Positions 27,453 through 37,124 are shown, counted from the first letter of the stretch. The stretch: DNA of 64,000 nt from DASRHT01 sp035293765 (GCA_035293765.1 DATGMF010000044.1:1-64000), one strand, 5' to 3'. The notes: a model not told the origin generated them from the sequence alone. Numbers and translations: made by a program.

Positions 27453-27515
27453 ATTCGCAGGTTTCTCTCTGCTAAAAAGCAGAGAGACTCTGGAGGGAAA
27501 GAGACTAGTTCAAAA

Positions 27516-28760
27516 ATGAACGATCATAGTTGTTATTGGCAGTTTATCACTTTGGAACCCGCCATTTGCTCAGATATTTCTTTTAACCGGGTAGATGTCA
27601 TCGTTGTAGGTGGCGGTCTAATGGGTGTTTCGGTAGCCTACTGGCTGGCACGTTATGGTGCAAACGTCCTTGTGGTCGAGCAGAAAAAGCTCGCCTGGAG
27701 TGCAAGTGGCCGTAATGGCGGAATTGTTACCATCGGGCCTGCTGATGAGTATATTGACGCCATTCGGAAATTTGGACGCTCCGTAACGCGTGAGATTACC
27801 CAATCTACTGTCAATAATCATCAGTTATTGGAAAATGTGCTTGCCGAAGAGCAGATCGAGGCAAACTATTACACGGGAGGCTTTCTTTCATTAGCCTGCT
27901 CAGAAGCTGAGCTGCGCACATTAACAAAATCTACCTCTCTCATGCATTCAGATGGATTTAGTGCTCAGATGATAGAACGTTCACAATGTGAGCATTTAAT
28001 GGGAACTCGGCTTGGCAAACGGTTTATTGCAGGATCTTTCAGCCCAGATGATGGTATGATACAGCCAGTAGCCTATGTACAAGGCTTAGCACAAGCGGCA
28101 ATACGTCGTGGCGCAAAATTTCTCATCAACACATTTGTAACCAGCTTATCACGAGAAAGTCATCGCTGGCTTATTTCTACATCCCAGGGATCTTTTACGG
28201 CTGAACAAATCGTACTGGCTACAGGTGAGGATATCGAAAAGCTCCTTCCTCCTCTTGAGCATGTTATCCAGGCCGTATATGACCGGATAATTGTGACAGA
28301 ACCCACCACAATCCAAATGCAGGTGAGCTGGGCAGCTAATAAAGTTTCGGAGTATGGACGCCAAGCGAATTCAGGCGCTTTGCTCATTGGAGGCTTTTCA
28401 GTCAATCATAGAGGTAAGAAAAACTTTGATCTTCAAAAAACGCAGGCTTGTTTAGCAGCATATACCAGCAAAGCTTTTCCTGAGCTATATGGGCTTAGGG
28501 CTATTACTACCTGGGTTGGTACGATGGCCGTGACGATTGATAACTTGCCTATTGTAGGAGCGTGGCCAAAGGAAAAGGGGCTCTGGTTGATCACAGGTTT
28601 TGGTGGTCATGGCTTGCCATTCTCTCAAGTAGTGCCCTGCTCTTTGGCTAAAGCTATCATCTCACAATCTTCTGCCGATCTGCCTTCCTACTATAGCCCA
28701 CAGCGTTTCTTCAGGGATTCTAACATGTTGGGAGGTACAGCATTTTCCTCTATTGAATAG
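27516..28760 (+). CDS. FAD-dependent amino acid oxidase-like (DAO family) oxidoreductase
   Basis: A 414-residue flavoprotein. The Rossmann motif VDVIVVGGGLMGVSVAYWLA lies at ~27-46, followed by VVEQKKLAWSASGRNGG, typical of the glycine/D-amino-acid oxidase (DadA, PuuB-like) group. The C-terminus has the second flavin-contacting block (NLPIVGAWPKEKGLWLITGF, then GGHG). It oxidises C-N bonds of amino acids or amines. It lies 63 bp downstream of the cupin gene on the same strand, so cotranscription is likely. The substrate is unknown; a role in making or tailoring an amino acid for the neighbouring NRPS remnant is possible. Confidence 0.83.
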   Translation: MNDHSCYWQFITLEPAICSDISFNRVDVIVVGGGLMGVSVAYWLARYGANVLVVEQKKLAWSASGRNGGIVTIGPADEYIDAIRKFGRSVTREITQSTVNNHQLLENVLAEEQIEANYYTGGFLSLACSEAELRTLTKSTSLMHSDGFSAQMIERSQCEHLMGTRLGKRFIAGSFSPDDGMIQPVAYVQGLAQAAIRRGAKFLINTFVTSLSRESHRWLISTSQGSFTAEQIVLATGEDIEKLLPPLEHVIQAVYDRIIVTEPTTIQMQVSWAANKVSEYGRQANSGALLIGGFSVNHRGKKNFDLQKTQACLAAYTSKAFPELYGLRAITTWVGTMAVTIDNLPIVGAWPKEKGLWLITGFGGHGLPFSQVVPCSLAKAIISQSSADLPSYYSPQRFFRDSNMLGGTAFSSIE

Positions 28761-28813
28761 TAATTTGATAGATATGATTTTCTCTCTTGCTTTAATAAAA
28801 AAAAGAACTCTGG

Positions 28814-30646
28814 TTATATATTACGTTGAATGAGAATACGATAAGCAAAATCCAGCATACGTTCTTGAAAAGTAATCGATTGCTCGATTGACAACCCAGC
28901 GTGGCCAGCATCGAACCAGTCAATTTCGAAGGATTTCCCCAGGGTCTGCATTTTCTTGGCGTATTGCTCCATCTGTCGAGGTGGGCAACGCAAGTCATTA
29001 CACGCCTGGATTACGAGCAACGGGGCCGAAACCTGTTCTACATAGGTAATCGGCGAACTGGCACTATACTGCTGCGGGATTACTTCGGGTGTGCCACCCA
29101 TCATAGCAGTCAGATAGCCTTTCGTCCAATCAGTTCCTTCATAGTATTCCGAAGTGAAATCTGCTGGTGCAACCAGTGCCATACCGCCCGCCCATAGTTC
29201 AGGATACTTTCCCAACGCCATGAGTGTCAGATAACCTCCATAAGAGGCCCCTGTTACAAAAATCGCGCCTGACTGTGCGATACCTTCATCAATGAGCCAG
29301 TCGTGGGCCGCTACCATATCTTCTACCTCCCAATGCCCCAAATCTCCCCAGATCTGCTCTTTGAATTCTCTCCCGAAGGTCGTGGAGCCACGATAGTTAA
29401 TAGACACGTAGGCATATCCATGATCAAGCCAGACCTGGGCATCCGGGTCGTATACCTCACGCGCAACTTCAAGAGGACCGCCATGAGCGAAGAGGATGGT
29501 TGGAAATGGTCCAGCTCCATCCGGTAAACCTAACCAACCCTGTATTTCTGTCCCATCTAAGGAGCGGAAACGAATAGACCTGAATGGACGTGTGGGTAAA
29601 GGCTCACCCGGGGAGAATAGCGTCGCACTTCTGTTTCCTGTTTGAGCATCTAGCATGACTAACTGGGGAGGATGTGTAGCATCAGTCCAAAGGCTGAAGA
29701 TCTGTCCCTTAGGGCCAAACTCTGCTTCGAGATAGGTTCCTGCCGGATGGCTCAAGTGCGTCAGTGTACTTGTTTCCAGATGATAGATGTAAAGCCGATC
29801 AACGGCTTGTAAAACCTGACGTAACAGGAGAGAGCGGCCATCAAGTGACCAATCAAGAGCCTCAAGATCTCCTGCGAGATCTCCTATTGCTAGCTCAACC
29901 CGCTCACCGCTTCTAGGATTCCAGAGCAAGGGGCGAGAAAAGCCAGATCGGTCTGCCATAGCTAGCAACCGCTCATCGCCGGTCAGAGGCGAGAAAAGAA
30001 CAGCCCGTATACTTCCATCTGGTATATCTGATATCTCGCCTACCTGCTTGCCGCTTGACGTCTCAAACGCAATGAGGCTATATTGCCGCGCCAGGGCATG
30101 TTCCGTTGTTGCGATAACAACTAGACGAGCATCGGACGATAAGGCTACATCATCAATAAATTTCGGGCTACGGTACAATTCCCGAATTTTGTTCATCTTC
30201 CCATCTTCATGGAAGGTAAGACAGTAGAGCGGGAAACCGTTAGCCTCCGTGGGAGTGAAGGCAAAGACTGTGCCATTCAGGCTCACTGCGCAACGATACA
30301 GAGCGGAATAGTGCGACATAGCTGGAGTGAGATCCTGCGCTTCCTCCCCATCCCAGGGAATACGTACATAATGGCCTCTTTCGTTACCTTTTTGATCATG
30401 CAGATAGTAGACATAGCGGCCATCAGGAGAAATTGTCCCTGTAAAAACTCCGCCTTGATTGTGAGTAAGCGGTCTGAGTATCCCCGAAGAAACATCCCAG
30501 GCGTAGATCTGGCTTGTTCCAGACATTGCACTAATAACTATACCTCGCTCAGGTAAATAGCGAGCAAGCTTTGCACTCCAGAGGGAGGCTGCATCGTAGC
30601 GCTTCTTCCAGGGAGCATTTGCCTCAAGCTGTGGTATTGCGGGCAT
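28814..30646 (-). CDS. S9-family prolyl oligopeptidase-like peptidase
   Basis: A 610-residue peptidase. ATG 30646 is chosen because AGGAAAGAG lies just upstream and the family's usual N-terminus begins there; an earlier start at 30799 adds an unlikely tail. Residues ~40-370 form WD-like beta-propeller repeats (SPDGRYVYYL and similar). The C-terminal alpha/beta hydrolase domain has the nucleophile in GASYGGYLTL, Asp in ACNDLRCPPRQ, and His in FDAGHAGL. There is no signal peptide, so it acts in the cytoplasm on peptides. Some lasso isopeptidases are S9 enzymes, but this gene is ~18 kb from the lasso locus and there is no direct link. Confidence 0.87.
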   Translation of the reverse strand: MPAIPQLEANAPWKKRYDAASLWSAKLARYLPERGIVISAMSGTSQIYAWDVSSGILRPLTHNQGGVFTGTISPDGRYVYYLHDQKGNERGHYVRIPWDGEEAQDLTPAMSHYSALYRCAVSLNGTVFAFTPTEANGFPLYCLTFHEDGKMNKIRELYRSPKFIDDVALSSDARLVVIATTEHALARQYSLIAFETSSGKQVGEISDIPDGSIRAVLFSPLTGDERLLAMADRSGFSRPLLWNPRSGERVELAIGDLAGDLEALDWSLDGRSLLLRQVLQAVDRLYIYHLETSTLTHLSHPAGTYLEAEFGPKGQIFSLWTDATHPPQLVMLDAQTGNRSATLFSPGEPLPTRPFRSIRFRSLDGTEIQGWLGLPDGAGPFPTILFAHGGPLEVAREVYDPDAQVWLDHGYAYVSINYRGSTTFGREFKEQIWGDLGHWEVEDMVAAHDWLIDEGIAQSGAIFVTGASYGGYLTLMALGKYPELWAGGMALVAPADFTSEYYEGTDWTKGYLTAMMGGTPEVIPQQYSASSPITYVEQVSAPLLVIQACNDLRCPPRQMEQYAKKMQTLGKSFEIDWFDAGHAGLSIEQSITFQERMLDFAYRILIQRNI

Positions 30647-31032
30647 GTTACTCTTTCCTAAAATAAATAGAAAAAAGGTCTGAGCGACAATCGTTCTATG
30701 TTTGACCAGAAAGCTGTTGAGTTCTGTACTTGCAATCAATTTGGAGGTTTCTGGTTGACTATATTGTAAATCATTTAATTCCATAATGGCAAATCTCAAT
30801 ATCGATATGATAGGGCTTTTCGACTTTCGAAAAAGAGGTGTAAAAGGGGGATGCGATGCATATTCGACTTCTCTAGACTGATGGGCAATTTGTCTGGTAT
30901 AATGTTGTGGTAACTTGCTGCTCTCTGTTAACCGTTTCTCTTACCTGTAATCTCATCAAAATGCGTCAAACCTGGCTTCGCACTAACTTCGTATCGTTAC
31001 CAACCGATAGTATGCGATGAAGGAGCACATTA
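30647..31032. promoter_or_regulatory. Divergent promoter region with extended -10 for the AAA gene
   Basis: No gene is favoured here. TGGTATAAT (TATAAT at 30898-30903) is a near-ideal extended -10 on the plus strand, about 130 bp before the AAA ATPase. No matching -35 is obvious, as is common for extended -10 promoters. The other end must drive the S9 peptidase leftward. Confidence 0.5.
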
Positions 31033-32421
31033 ATGGCAATGCAAGAGCCGAACACACAGGATTTTATTACCTCATTCAAAGGCTTCATGGATAAGGCCGT
31101 GGCGCAAGTTCCAGCTAAAGAACCAATTTTTTTAGATGCTCTACGCACTCATTTTGGGACGGAACCTAAGAATCTGCCTACAGTCAAAGAGAAGATTGGG
31201 AAAGCAGATCATCCCAATCTCCATCTGGCTCTAACCAGCTTGCTTGCTCGCGAGGGATGGCGAGCAGAACTGAGGGGTTTTGTTATACCGTATGAGCATA
31301 TGGGCATCAAATTTAGCAGTCTTTTAAGCACCCAACAGAACACAGAGATAAAAGAGGGGCCAGTCGAATACGTAAACATTATGCTCCACGATGATCAAGT
31401 ACTTGTATGTGTTCAAACAGGCCTCTACTTCATTTATCATCATGATAGGCCGCTAGCGTTGCTACTGCGTGGCATTCGTGATTGGGGAATGGGTGGCGGT
31501 GTTGAAGTTGATGTAATGGCATCGGAACTCGCAGAAGCCGAAAATTTCCTTGCAGAGCTACGTACCACTATGCGTACAAACAATGTCTATCGCAGCCATG
31601 TAATATCACTTAGCAAAGACAATCAAGGTGTCATTTCTGTTCAATTTCACCATCTTCCTCAGACCACGCGCGATAATATCATTTTACCAGCGGGCGTATT
31701 GGACCGCATTGAGCGTCAGACGATAACGTTTGCAAAGCTGAGTGAGAAGCTCAAGGCGGCGGGCCGTCATATCAAGCGCGGCATCCTGCTCTACGGCGCG
31801 CCCGGTACAGGCAAAACGCTCACTGCAATGTATTTGGCGAGCCAGATGCCCGAACGCACCATCATCCTACTCACGGGCCGCAGCATCGGACTGCTCGAAC
31901 AATCATGTAGAATGGCGCGCTTGCTGCAACCGGCAACGGTGATCCTGGAAGATGTTGATTTGATCGCAGAAGAGCGGACGCGCCAGGAGGTGGGCTGCAA
32001 TGCGCTGCTCTTCGAACTGCTCAATCAAATGGATGGTCTGGCGGATGATGCTGACGTTCTCTTCCTGCTGACAACAAACCGGCCAGATATCCTTGAACCG
32101 GCATTGGCGGCGCGTCCTGGACGCATTGATCAGGCTATTGAAGTCCCCTTGCCTGATCGGACCTGCCGACAACGGCTCTTTGATCTGTATGGGCAGGGAC
32201 TCACCCTTCAGCTTGAGCAGCTCCCACAACTCATTGATCAGACAGAAGGAGTGAGCGCAGCATTCATCCGCGAATTGATGCGCAAGGCAGCTCTGTTTGC
32301 CGCCGATGAGAATGACGATCTGATCGTGGAAGATCGCCACATTGAGGAAGCTTTGCACGAACTTGTCTTTGAGGGCGGCGAACTGACAAAGCGACTGCTA
32401 GGCGCCACCAGAGCGTTTTAG
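31033..32421 (+). CDS. AAA+ ATPase (FtsH/BCS1-like core)
   Basis: A 462-residue protein with ~225 residues of unrecognised N-terminal sequence and one AAA module. Walker A is LLYGAPGTGKTL (~250), Walker B is VILEDVDLIAEE with the Glu-Asp order seen in BCS1-type proteins, sensor 1 is LLTTNRPD, and the arginine finger lies in ARPGRID. The C-terminal lid follows. There is no protease domain or membrane segment, so it is a remodelling ATPase whose substrate would be chosen by the N-terminus. A good AAGGAG ribosome binding site precedes ATG 31033. It is monocistronic, ending at a hairpin. Confidence 0.83.
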   Translation: MAMQEPNTQDFITSFKGFMDKAVAQVPAKEPIFLDALRTHFGTEPKNLPTVKEKIGKADHPNLHLALTSLLAREGWRAELRGFVIPYEHMGIKFSSLLSTQQNTEIKEGPVEYVNIMLHDDQVLVCVQTGLYFIYHHDRPLALLLRGIRDWGMGGGVEVDVMASELAEAENFLAELRTTMRTNNVYRSHVISLSKDNQGVISVQFHHLPQTTRDNIILPAGVLDRIERQTITFAKLSEKLKAAGRHIKRGILLYGAPGTGKTLTAMYLASQMPERTIILLTGRSIGLLEQSCRMARLLQPATVILEDVDLIAEERTRQEVGCNALLFELLNQMDGLADDADVLFLLTTNRPDILEPALAARPGRIDQAIEVPLPDRTCRQRLFDLYGQGLTLQLEQLPQLIDQTEGVSAAFIRELMRKAALFAADENDDLIVEDRHIEEALHELVFEGGELTKRLLGATRAF

Positions 32422-32448
32422 TGCTTTGTGACGCTGTTTGCCGCCGCG

Positions 32449-32483
32449 ATGATGCCTCACTGATGAATAAAGTGAGGCATCAT
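32449..32483 (+). terminator. Hairpin after the AAA gene
   Basis: A perfect 13-bp stem (ATGATGCCTCACT / AGTGAGGCATCAT) with a 9-nt loop lies 28 bp after the AAA gene. The T-run is missing, so it may be a weak terminator or one of the window's palindromic repeats. Confidence 0.45.
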
Positions 32484-32571
32484 TGCAGATGGTGATTGGA
32501 GAGGATATACTTCCTCTTAGGAAAGTCAGCAGCAAAGCCGTTCTTGCTAACATAACAAAGGAGAACAACGC

Positions 32572-33510
32572 ATGCCTCTGCAACCCCATGTGCAAGCCTA
32601 TCTGGAGCAGGCGGCGGCACTCAACCAGCCGCCAATCAGTGAGCAGACTCCCGAACAGTTGCGTCAGGCGCAAAGACAGGAAATGGCGGAGTATGGCGCG
32701 CCAGAACCTGTTGCCCACGTTGAGAATCGCACGATTCCCGGACTAGGCGGAGAGATCCCAATCAGAATCTATACACCACAGGGAAGCGGCCCCTTCCCTA
32801 TCCTCGTCTACTTCCACGGTGGCGGCTGGGTGGTCTGCGATCTGGATACCCATGACGGTATCTGCCGCAGTCTGGCGAATAGAGCCGGGTGCGTCGTCGT
32901 TGCCGTGGATTATCGGCTGGCACCCGAGCACAAATTCCCTGCCGCCGTCGAGGATTGTTTTGCCGCAACCAGATGGGTAGCCGCAAATGCTGCCGCGCTC
33001 AATGGCGACGCGAGCAGAATCGCTGTCGGCGGCGATAGCGCGGGTGGCAATCTTACCGCTGTGGTCACACAAATGGCGCGCGATCAGGGGGGACCAGCTC
33101 TTATTTTTCAGCTAATGAATTGCCCCTGCACCGATTTCAGTATGACCGCCCCATCCATAGAGCGTAATGGCAAAGGCTATGGTCTGGATAAAGAGGATAT
33201 GATCTGGTTCATGAACCATTATTTAAACAATGAGAGCGAGAGAACGGACCCTCTGGCCTCTCCTCTGCTGGCTAAAGATCTGAGTGGGCTCCCTCCCGCC
33301 TTGATCATTATTTCCGAGTACGATCTTTTGTGCGACGAAGGCGAGCAGTATGGGCAACGTCTGAAAGAAGCGGGGGTTCCCGTGACGATCAGTTGTTACG
33401 AAGGGATGATCCACGGCTTTATCGGCACCCCGTTGGATCTGGAAGAGCGCGGCATGGACGAATGTGCCGCAGCTCTGCGAGCCGCCTTTGCCTCGAAAGC
33501 GGCTGTTTAA
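32572..33510 (+). CDS. HSL-family alpha/beta hydrolase (esterase/lipase)
   Basis: A 312-residue hormone-sensitive-lipase-type esterase. The oxyanion-hole motif is YFHGGGWVVCD (~residue 82), the nucleophile Ser is in GGDSAGGNL (~155), the acid is Asp in EYDLLCDEG (~250), and the base is His in GMIHGFIG (~283). It hydrolyses short acyl esters in the cytoplasm. It is followed 74 bp later by an SDR gene, with a hairpin between. Next to a TetR/exporter pair, the group looks like a xenobiotic-processing set. Confidence 0.9.
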   Translation: MPLQPHVQAYLEQAAALNQPPISEQTPEQLRQAQRQEMAEYGAPEPVAHVENRTIPGLGGEIPIRIYTPQGSGPFPILVYFHGGGWVVCDLDTHDGICRSLANRAGCVVVAVDYRLAPEHKFPAAVEDCFAATRWVAANAAALNGDASRIAVGGDSAGGNLTAVVTQMARDQGGPALIFQLMNCPCTDFSMTAPSIERNGKGYGLDKEDMIWFMNHYLNNESERTDPLASPLLAKDLSGLPPALIIISEYDLLCDEGEQYGQRLKEAGVPVTISCYEGMIHGFIGTPLDLEERGMDECAAALRAAFASKAAV

Positions 33511-33529
33511 AATTAGCTTATTGCAAAAA

Positions 33530-33563
33530 ATCGGATGGCGCTTTGTCCAAAGTGCCATCCGAT
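33530..33563. repeat. Strong hairpin between hydrolase and SDR genes
   Basis: A 15-bp stem with one G-T wobble and a 4-nt loop (GTCC). The A-run precedes it and no T-run follows on the plus strand, so it is more likely a palindromic repeat or an mRNA-stabilising structure than a terminator. It lies 22 bp before the SDR start. Confidence 0.5.
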
Positions 33564-33584
33564 GCCTGGAAAGAAAACCAATCG

Positions 33585-34412
33585 ATGATTCGTTTTGATG
33601 ATCAGGTGGCTCTCATCACTGGCAGCGGACGCGGGCTGGGAGAAGCCTATGCGTGCCTGCTAGCAGAACGGGGAGCGCACGTTGTTGTCCATGACGCGGG
33701 CGTTACGCTGGATGGTCAGGGTTTTGACGCGAGCGTGGCCGAGGGGGTGGTGAAAAAGATTACGGCTGCTGGTGGGAGCGTGATTGCCTGTTACGAGAAT
33801 CTGGAGACGCGTGCTGGCTGTAGACGTGCGGTTGAATGCGCGCTGGAGCAATTTGGTCGGCTGGATATTCTGGTGAGCAACGCGGGTTGGATAGATCGCA
33901 CTCCGCTAGAACAGATCACGCCGGAACTATTCACGCGTATCCTCGATATCCAAGTTGCGGCCCCTCTCTGGCTGGCCCAGGCGGCCCTGCCGATGATGAA
34001 GCAGCAAGGCTATGGGCGCATAGTCTTGACCTCATCGGGCATTGGATTGTGGACCGAGGGAGAGCGGCCTGAACTATCAGGTTATGCAATCGGTAAGGCT
34101 GCCCAGCTAGGATTGATGAATGCACTGACTGCTAATGCAGCAGGTGAGAATATTCGCGTCAACATCATCTCACCCGTTGCCGCAACGCGCGTTTATACCG
34201 GCGAGGTGGCTCCTGGGGAATTGCGTCCTGAGCAGGTCGCGCCCGGCGTGGCTTTTCTTGCTTCTAGCGCGTGCGAGATATCAGGCACTATCCTGCGGGC
34301 CGGCAATGGACGTTTCTCGATTATGCGCTGGCAGATCGGCCCGGAGGTCGATTTTGGCGCTGAGCCAGCCACGCTGGAAGATTTTGCAGCCCAATGGAAG
34401 AAACTTTTCTAA
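33585..34412 (+). CDS. Short-chain dehydrogenase/reductase
   Basis: A 275-residue SDR. The NAD(P) motif is TGSGRGLGEA (residues ~12-21), followed by NAG in LVSNAGW, and the catalytic Ser and Tyr-x-x-x-Lys are in LTSSGIG and SGYAIGK. A helix of the hydroxyacyl-CoA dehydrogenase type is suggested by HDAGVTLDGQG near the cofactor site. Start at ATG 33585 is chosen over a long unlikely upstream extension. The substrate is unknown; it probably shares a transcript with the esterase. Confidence 0.87.
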   Translation: MIRFDDQVALITGSGRGLGEAYACLLAERGAHVVVHDAGVTLDGQGFDASVAEGVVKKITAAGGSVIACYENLETRAGCRRAVECALEQFGRLDILVSNAGWIDRTPLEQITPELFTRILDIQVAAPLWLAQAALPMMKQQGYGRIVLTSSGIGLWTEGERPELSGYAIGKAAQLGLMNALTANAAGENIRVNIISPVAATRVYTGEVAPGELRPEQVAPGVAFLASSACEISGTILRAGNGRFSIMRWQIGPEVDFGAEPATLEDFAAQWKKLF

Positions 34413-34497
34413 ATCGGCAAGTCGCAAAACTTACCTGCCACTCTACCTTCGGGGGTTATTTTCTCCTTGACAAGCCTATGACCATGTCGTAAAATAA

Positions 34498-34531
34498 TGA
34501 CTGGAAAGTCAAAATTACGACTGACTGGTCA
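34498..34531 (+). promoter_or_regulatory. TetR operator candidates
   Basis: Two palindromes with the same half site stand side by side: TGACTGGAAAGTCA (34498-34511) and TGACTGGTCA (34522-34531). They lie ~75 bp before the TetR gene and are spaced about 22 bp centre to centre, as expected for cooperative dimers autoregulating the repressor and exporter. Confidence 0.6.
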
Positions 34532-34604
34532 ATATATGAATAAACATGTCAAAAAGAGAGCAACGGGGGGGAAGGTCTCGGTTTTTTAAAGAGGTGAAGA
34601 AGGT

Positions 34605-35231
34605 ATGCAAGGAGCGCAAGTACATCGTTCTCTAAAAGAGAAGCAGCGCCAGGAGCGCGAGAATCTTATTCTGCAAGTCGCTGAGGAAGTGTTAGCGGAG
34701 AAAGGGTACCATGAGACCTCGATGGACGAGATTGCTATGCGCGTCGGAGTCTCTAAAGGGACCCTGTATCTTCATTTTCCCGGCAAAGAGGGCCTGATGA
34801 TCGCCATCTTTGCGCGGGATATGCAAAACTTCTCGCAAGCGGTAGATGATGCTATCGCACATAGGCTGACCGCTCGTGCCAAACTGGAAGCCATCCTGCA
34901 TTTTCTTTATAGTGGCTTTTTTAGCAAGCGAGCTCAACTGCTTTATACCGTCAATAATAGCATGGAATTGCGGCGGCTTTTCATTGAGAAGGGGGGCTGT
35001 ATGCGCGATATGTGGGAGCATCTCGCCAATCGCATTATGGCTTTACTGGAAGAGGGGAAGGCGGCCAACGAATTTGATAAAACTATCCCAACCGAAGTTA
35101 TGCTGAGTGCGTTTTTTAGCCTGCTGTCCCCAAGAAGCTATGAGCGCCTGATTGTAGGGAGTCAGGTGTCGGCGGACGAACTGGTGAGGCATCTAGGGAA
35201 AATCTACTTTAAAGGTGTAGCAGCGCTATAG
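34605..35231 (+). CDS. TetR-family repressor
   Basis: A 208-residue regulator. The N-terminal HTH spans residues ~14-60 (ILQVAEEVLAEKGYHETSMD, then VGVSKGTLYLHFPGKEGL), a textbook TetR domain. The C-terminal ligand domain is divergent. It lies 48 bp upstream of the DHA2 exporter on the same strand and downstream of two palindromic operator candidates, so it probably represses itself and the exporter until a drug-like ligand binds. Confidence 0.9.
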   Translation: MQGAQVHRSLKEKQRQERENLILQVAEEVLAEKGYHETSMDEIAMRVGVSKGTLYLHFPGKEGLMIAIFARDMQNFSQAVDDAIAHRLTARAKLEAILHFLYSGFFSKRAQLLYTVNNSMELRRLFIEKGGCMRDMWEHLANRIMALLEEGKAANEFDKTIPTEVMLSAFFSLLSPRSYERLIVGSQVSADELVRHLGKIYFKGVAAL

Positions 35232-35279
35232 CTCCCCGCTTCATCGTGGGAGGTTTGAGAGGATTATTGAGGATTACTT

Positions 35280-36998
35280 ATGGCAACAGTATCACGCGCA
35301 TCTAATACAGATAATCTGGCAAGAGATAGAGAAAACTTGAATGACTTTGAGCAGCCCCGTTACTCCAAAAGAGATACTCTCCTGACAATGGCTGGTGTAT
35401 TGATGGTCATGCTGCTGGCCTCGCTTGACCAGACCATCGTCTCAACAGCTCTGCCGCGCGTCATTGCTGAACTTCATGGCATTGATCGCTACACCTGGGT
35501 CGCGACCGCGTACCTGTTGACGTCAACCGTGATGGTGCCCATCTACGGCAAGCTTTCGGATCTGATCGGGCGCAAACCCATCTTTCTGTTTGGCGTGGTG
35601 ATATTCCTGATTGGCTCGGCTGCTTCCGGTGCAGCTCAGACGATGGACCAGTTGATTATATTCCGCGCCTTCCAGGGGATCGGGGCCGGAGCTCTCATGC
35701 CTATCGCAGTTGCTATTGTGGGCGACCTGTTCACTCCGCGCGAGCGTGGTAAGTGGCAGGGGATCACCGGAGCTGTCTGGGGACTCTCGTCGATTGTGGG
35801 TCCGACGGCTGGTGGCTGGATTACCGAAAACTCTACCTGGCGCTGGGTCTTTTATGTCAATCTCCCAATCGGCATCGTAGCTCTGTTGGTATTGATCTTC
35901 CTGATGCCAACGTTGCATAACAAGACGAAGCAAGTCTCCATTGACTATATTGGCGCCACGCTGCTGGTGGCCGGAACCGTGCCATTGCTGCTCGGCTTTA
36001 CCTGGGCGGGAACGACGTATCCCTGGCTTTCACCACAAATTATCGGTATGTTCGCCGGTGCGCTGGTCTTCCTTGCTGCCTTCATCGTCTACGAGGCCCG
36101 TCTGGAGCAACGTGGAGGGCAGCCTATCATTGATCCGAGCCTGTTCAAGAACAGCATTTTTGCCATCTCGACGCTGATCACTACCGTTTTCGGAATGGGG
36201 CTGTTTGGCAGCATCTTCTTTATCCCCCTGTTTGTGCAGGGAGTTATCGGCACCTCGGTCACCGATAGCGGCCTCATCCTGACGCCGCTGATGCTCACAT
36301 CGATGGTAGCAAGTATTACCTCCGGCCAACTGGTATCGCGCCTGGGCAAGTATAAGTGGATCGCTATCGTGGGCATGATGATTAGCGTCGTCGGTACCTG
36401 GTTGCTGGTGCGGTTGGATGTGACCGCGACCAATACCGATGTCCTGCTGGCGATGCTGGTGCTGGGTTTTGGCATGGGCTTTGGCATGGCGCTGTATAAT
36501 CTGATCGTCCAGAATGCGCTGCCGCGAAAGATCGGTCAGGCAACATCGACCCTGGTCTTCTTCCGCTCAATTGGCGGCACTATTGCCCTGGCGGCGATGG
36601 GATCGGTGATGACAACCGCCTACCTGCCCGCGTTCCATAATGCCTTGCCGGCAAGCGTAAAGCGGGCCATTCCACCCCAATACCTGAGCTTCTTTGACAA
36701 TCCGCAGGTCTTGCTATCGCCCGACGCTCAGTCGCAAGTACATAGTACGTTTGTAGCTTTTGGGGCGCAGGGCGTTCAATTGTACAACAGCCTGATTAAC
36801 GCGGTGAAGGTCGGCCTGACCCAGGGCATCCATAATGTCTTCATCCTGAGCCTGGCGATTATGCTTATTGGCATGGTGGCGGTGTTCTTCTTGAAGGAGA
36901 TCCCCTTGCGCGGTGGACGCTCCAGCAAGAGAAGCGAGGCTGCGAACAATATGGAGGAAGGGTCTCCAGAGCCTGTTGCTCCGGTGGGGCTTCACTAA
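35280..36998 (+). CDS. DHA2 (EmrB/QacA-type) MFS drug exporter
   Basis: A 572-residue transporter with ~14 membrane spans. TM1 carries the DHA2 motif LDQTIVSTALPRVIAEL (~residue 50), motif A is GKLSDLIGRKPIF (~97), and motif C-like GGWITENSTWRWVFYVNLPI (~182) follows. It exports hydrophobic drugs using the proton gradient. It is cotranscribed with the TetR gene and ends at a clear terminator. Confidence 0.92.
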   Translation: MATVSRASNTDNLARDRENLNDFEQPRYSKRDTLLTMAGVLMVMLLASLDQTIVSTALPRVIAELHGIDRYTWVATAYLLTSTVMVPIYGKLSDLIGRKPIFLFGVVIFLIGSAASGAAQTMDQLIIFRAFQGIGAGALMPIAVAIVGDLFTPRERGKWQGITGAVWGLSSIVGPTAGGWITENSTWRWVFYVNLPIGIVALLVLIFLMPTLHNKTKQVSIDYIGATLLVAGTVPLLLGFTWAGTTYPWLSPQIIGMFAGALVFLAAFIVYEARLEQRGGQPIIDPSLFKNSIFAISTLITTVFGMGLFGSIFFIPLFVQGVIGTSVTDSGLILTPLMLTSMVASITSGQLVSRLGKYKWIAIVGMMISVVGTWLLVRLDVTATNTDVLLAMLVLGFGMGFGMALYNLIVQNALPRKIGQATSTLVFFRSIGGTIALAAMGSVMTTAYLPAFHNALPASVKRAIPPQYLSFFDNPQVLLSPDAQSQVHSTFVAFGAQGVQLYNSLINAVKVGLTQGIHNVFILSLAIMLIGMVAVFFLKEIPLRGGRSSKRSEAANNMEEGSPEPVAPVGLH

Positions 36999-37015
36999 AA
37001 AACTCCATCCGGCAG

Positions 37016-37059
37016 AAGGAGGCGTTAGTTCAGAACATACCAGCGCCTCCTTTTCTTAT
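37016..37059 (+). terminator. Rho-independent terminator after the exporter
   Basis: A 9-bp GC-rich stem (AAGGAGGCG at 37016-37024, CGCCTCCTT at 37044-37052) with a 19-nt loop, followed directly by TTTTCTTAT. It starts 18 bp after the exporter stop codon. Confidence 0.7.
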
Positions 37060-37124
37060 AGCCCGAATGTATGACAATATCTTCATGGTTTTTGGGAACA
37101 GGTGCAAAGTGTCTTCCCATCTGG

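Noticed and set aside
28814..30646. S9 peptidase as a lasso isopeptidase (AtxE2-like)
   Set aside because: It belongs to the right superfamily but has no signal peptide, lies ~18 kb from the lasso locus with unrelated operons between, and resembles ordinary cytoplasmic acylaminoacyl/prolyl oligopeptidases.
33530..33563. Terminator between the esterase and SDR genes
   Set aside because: The stem is strong but the T-run is missing on the plus strand, and the genes are codirectional 74 bp apart; kept as a hairpin or repeat only.
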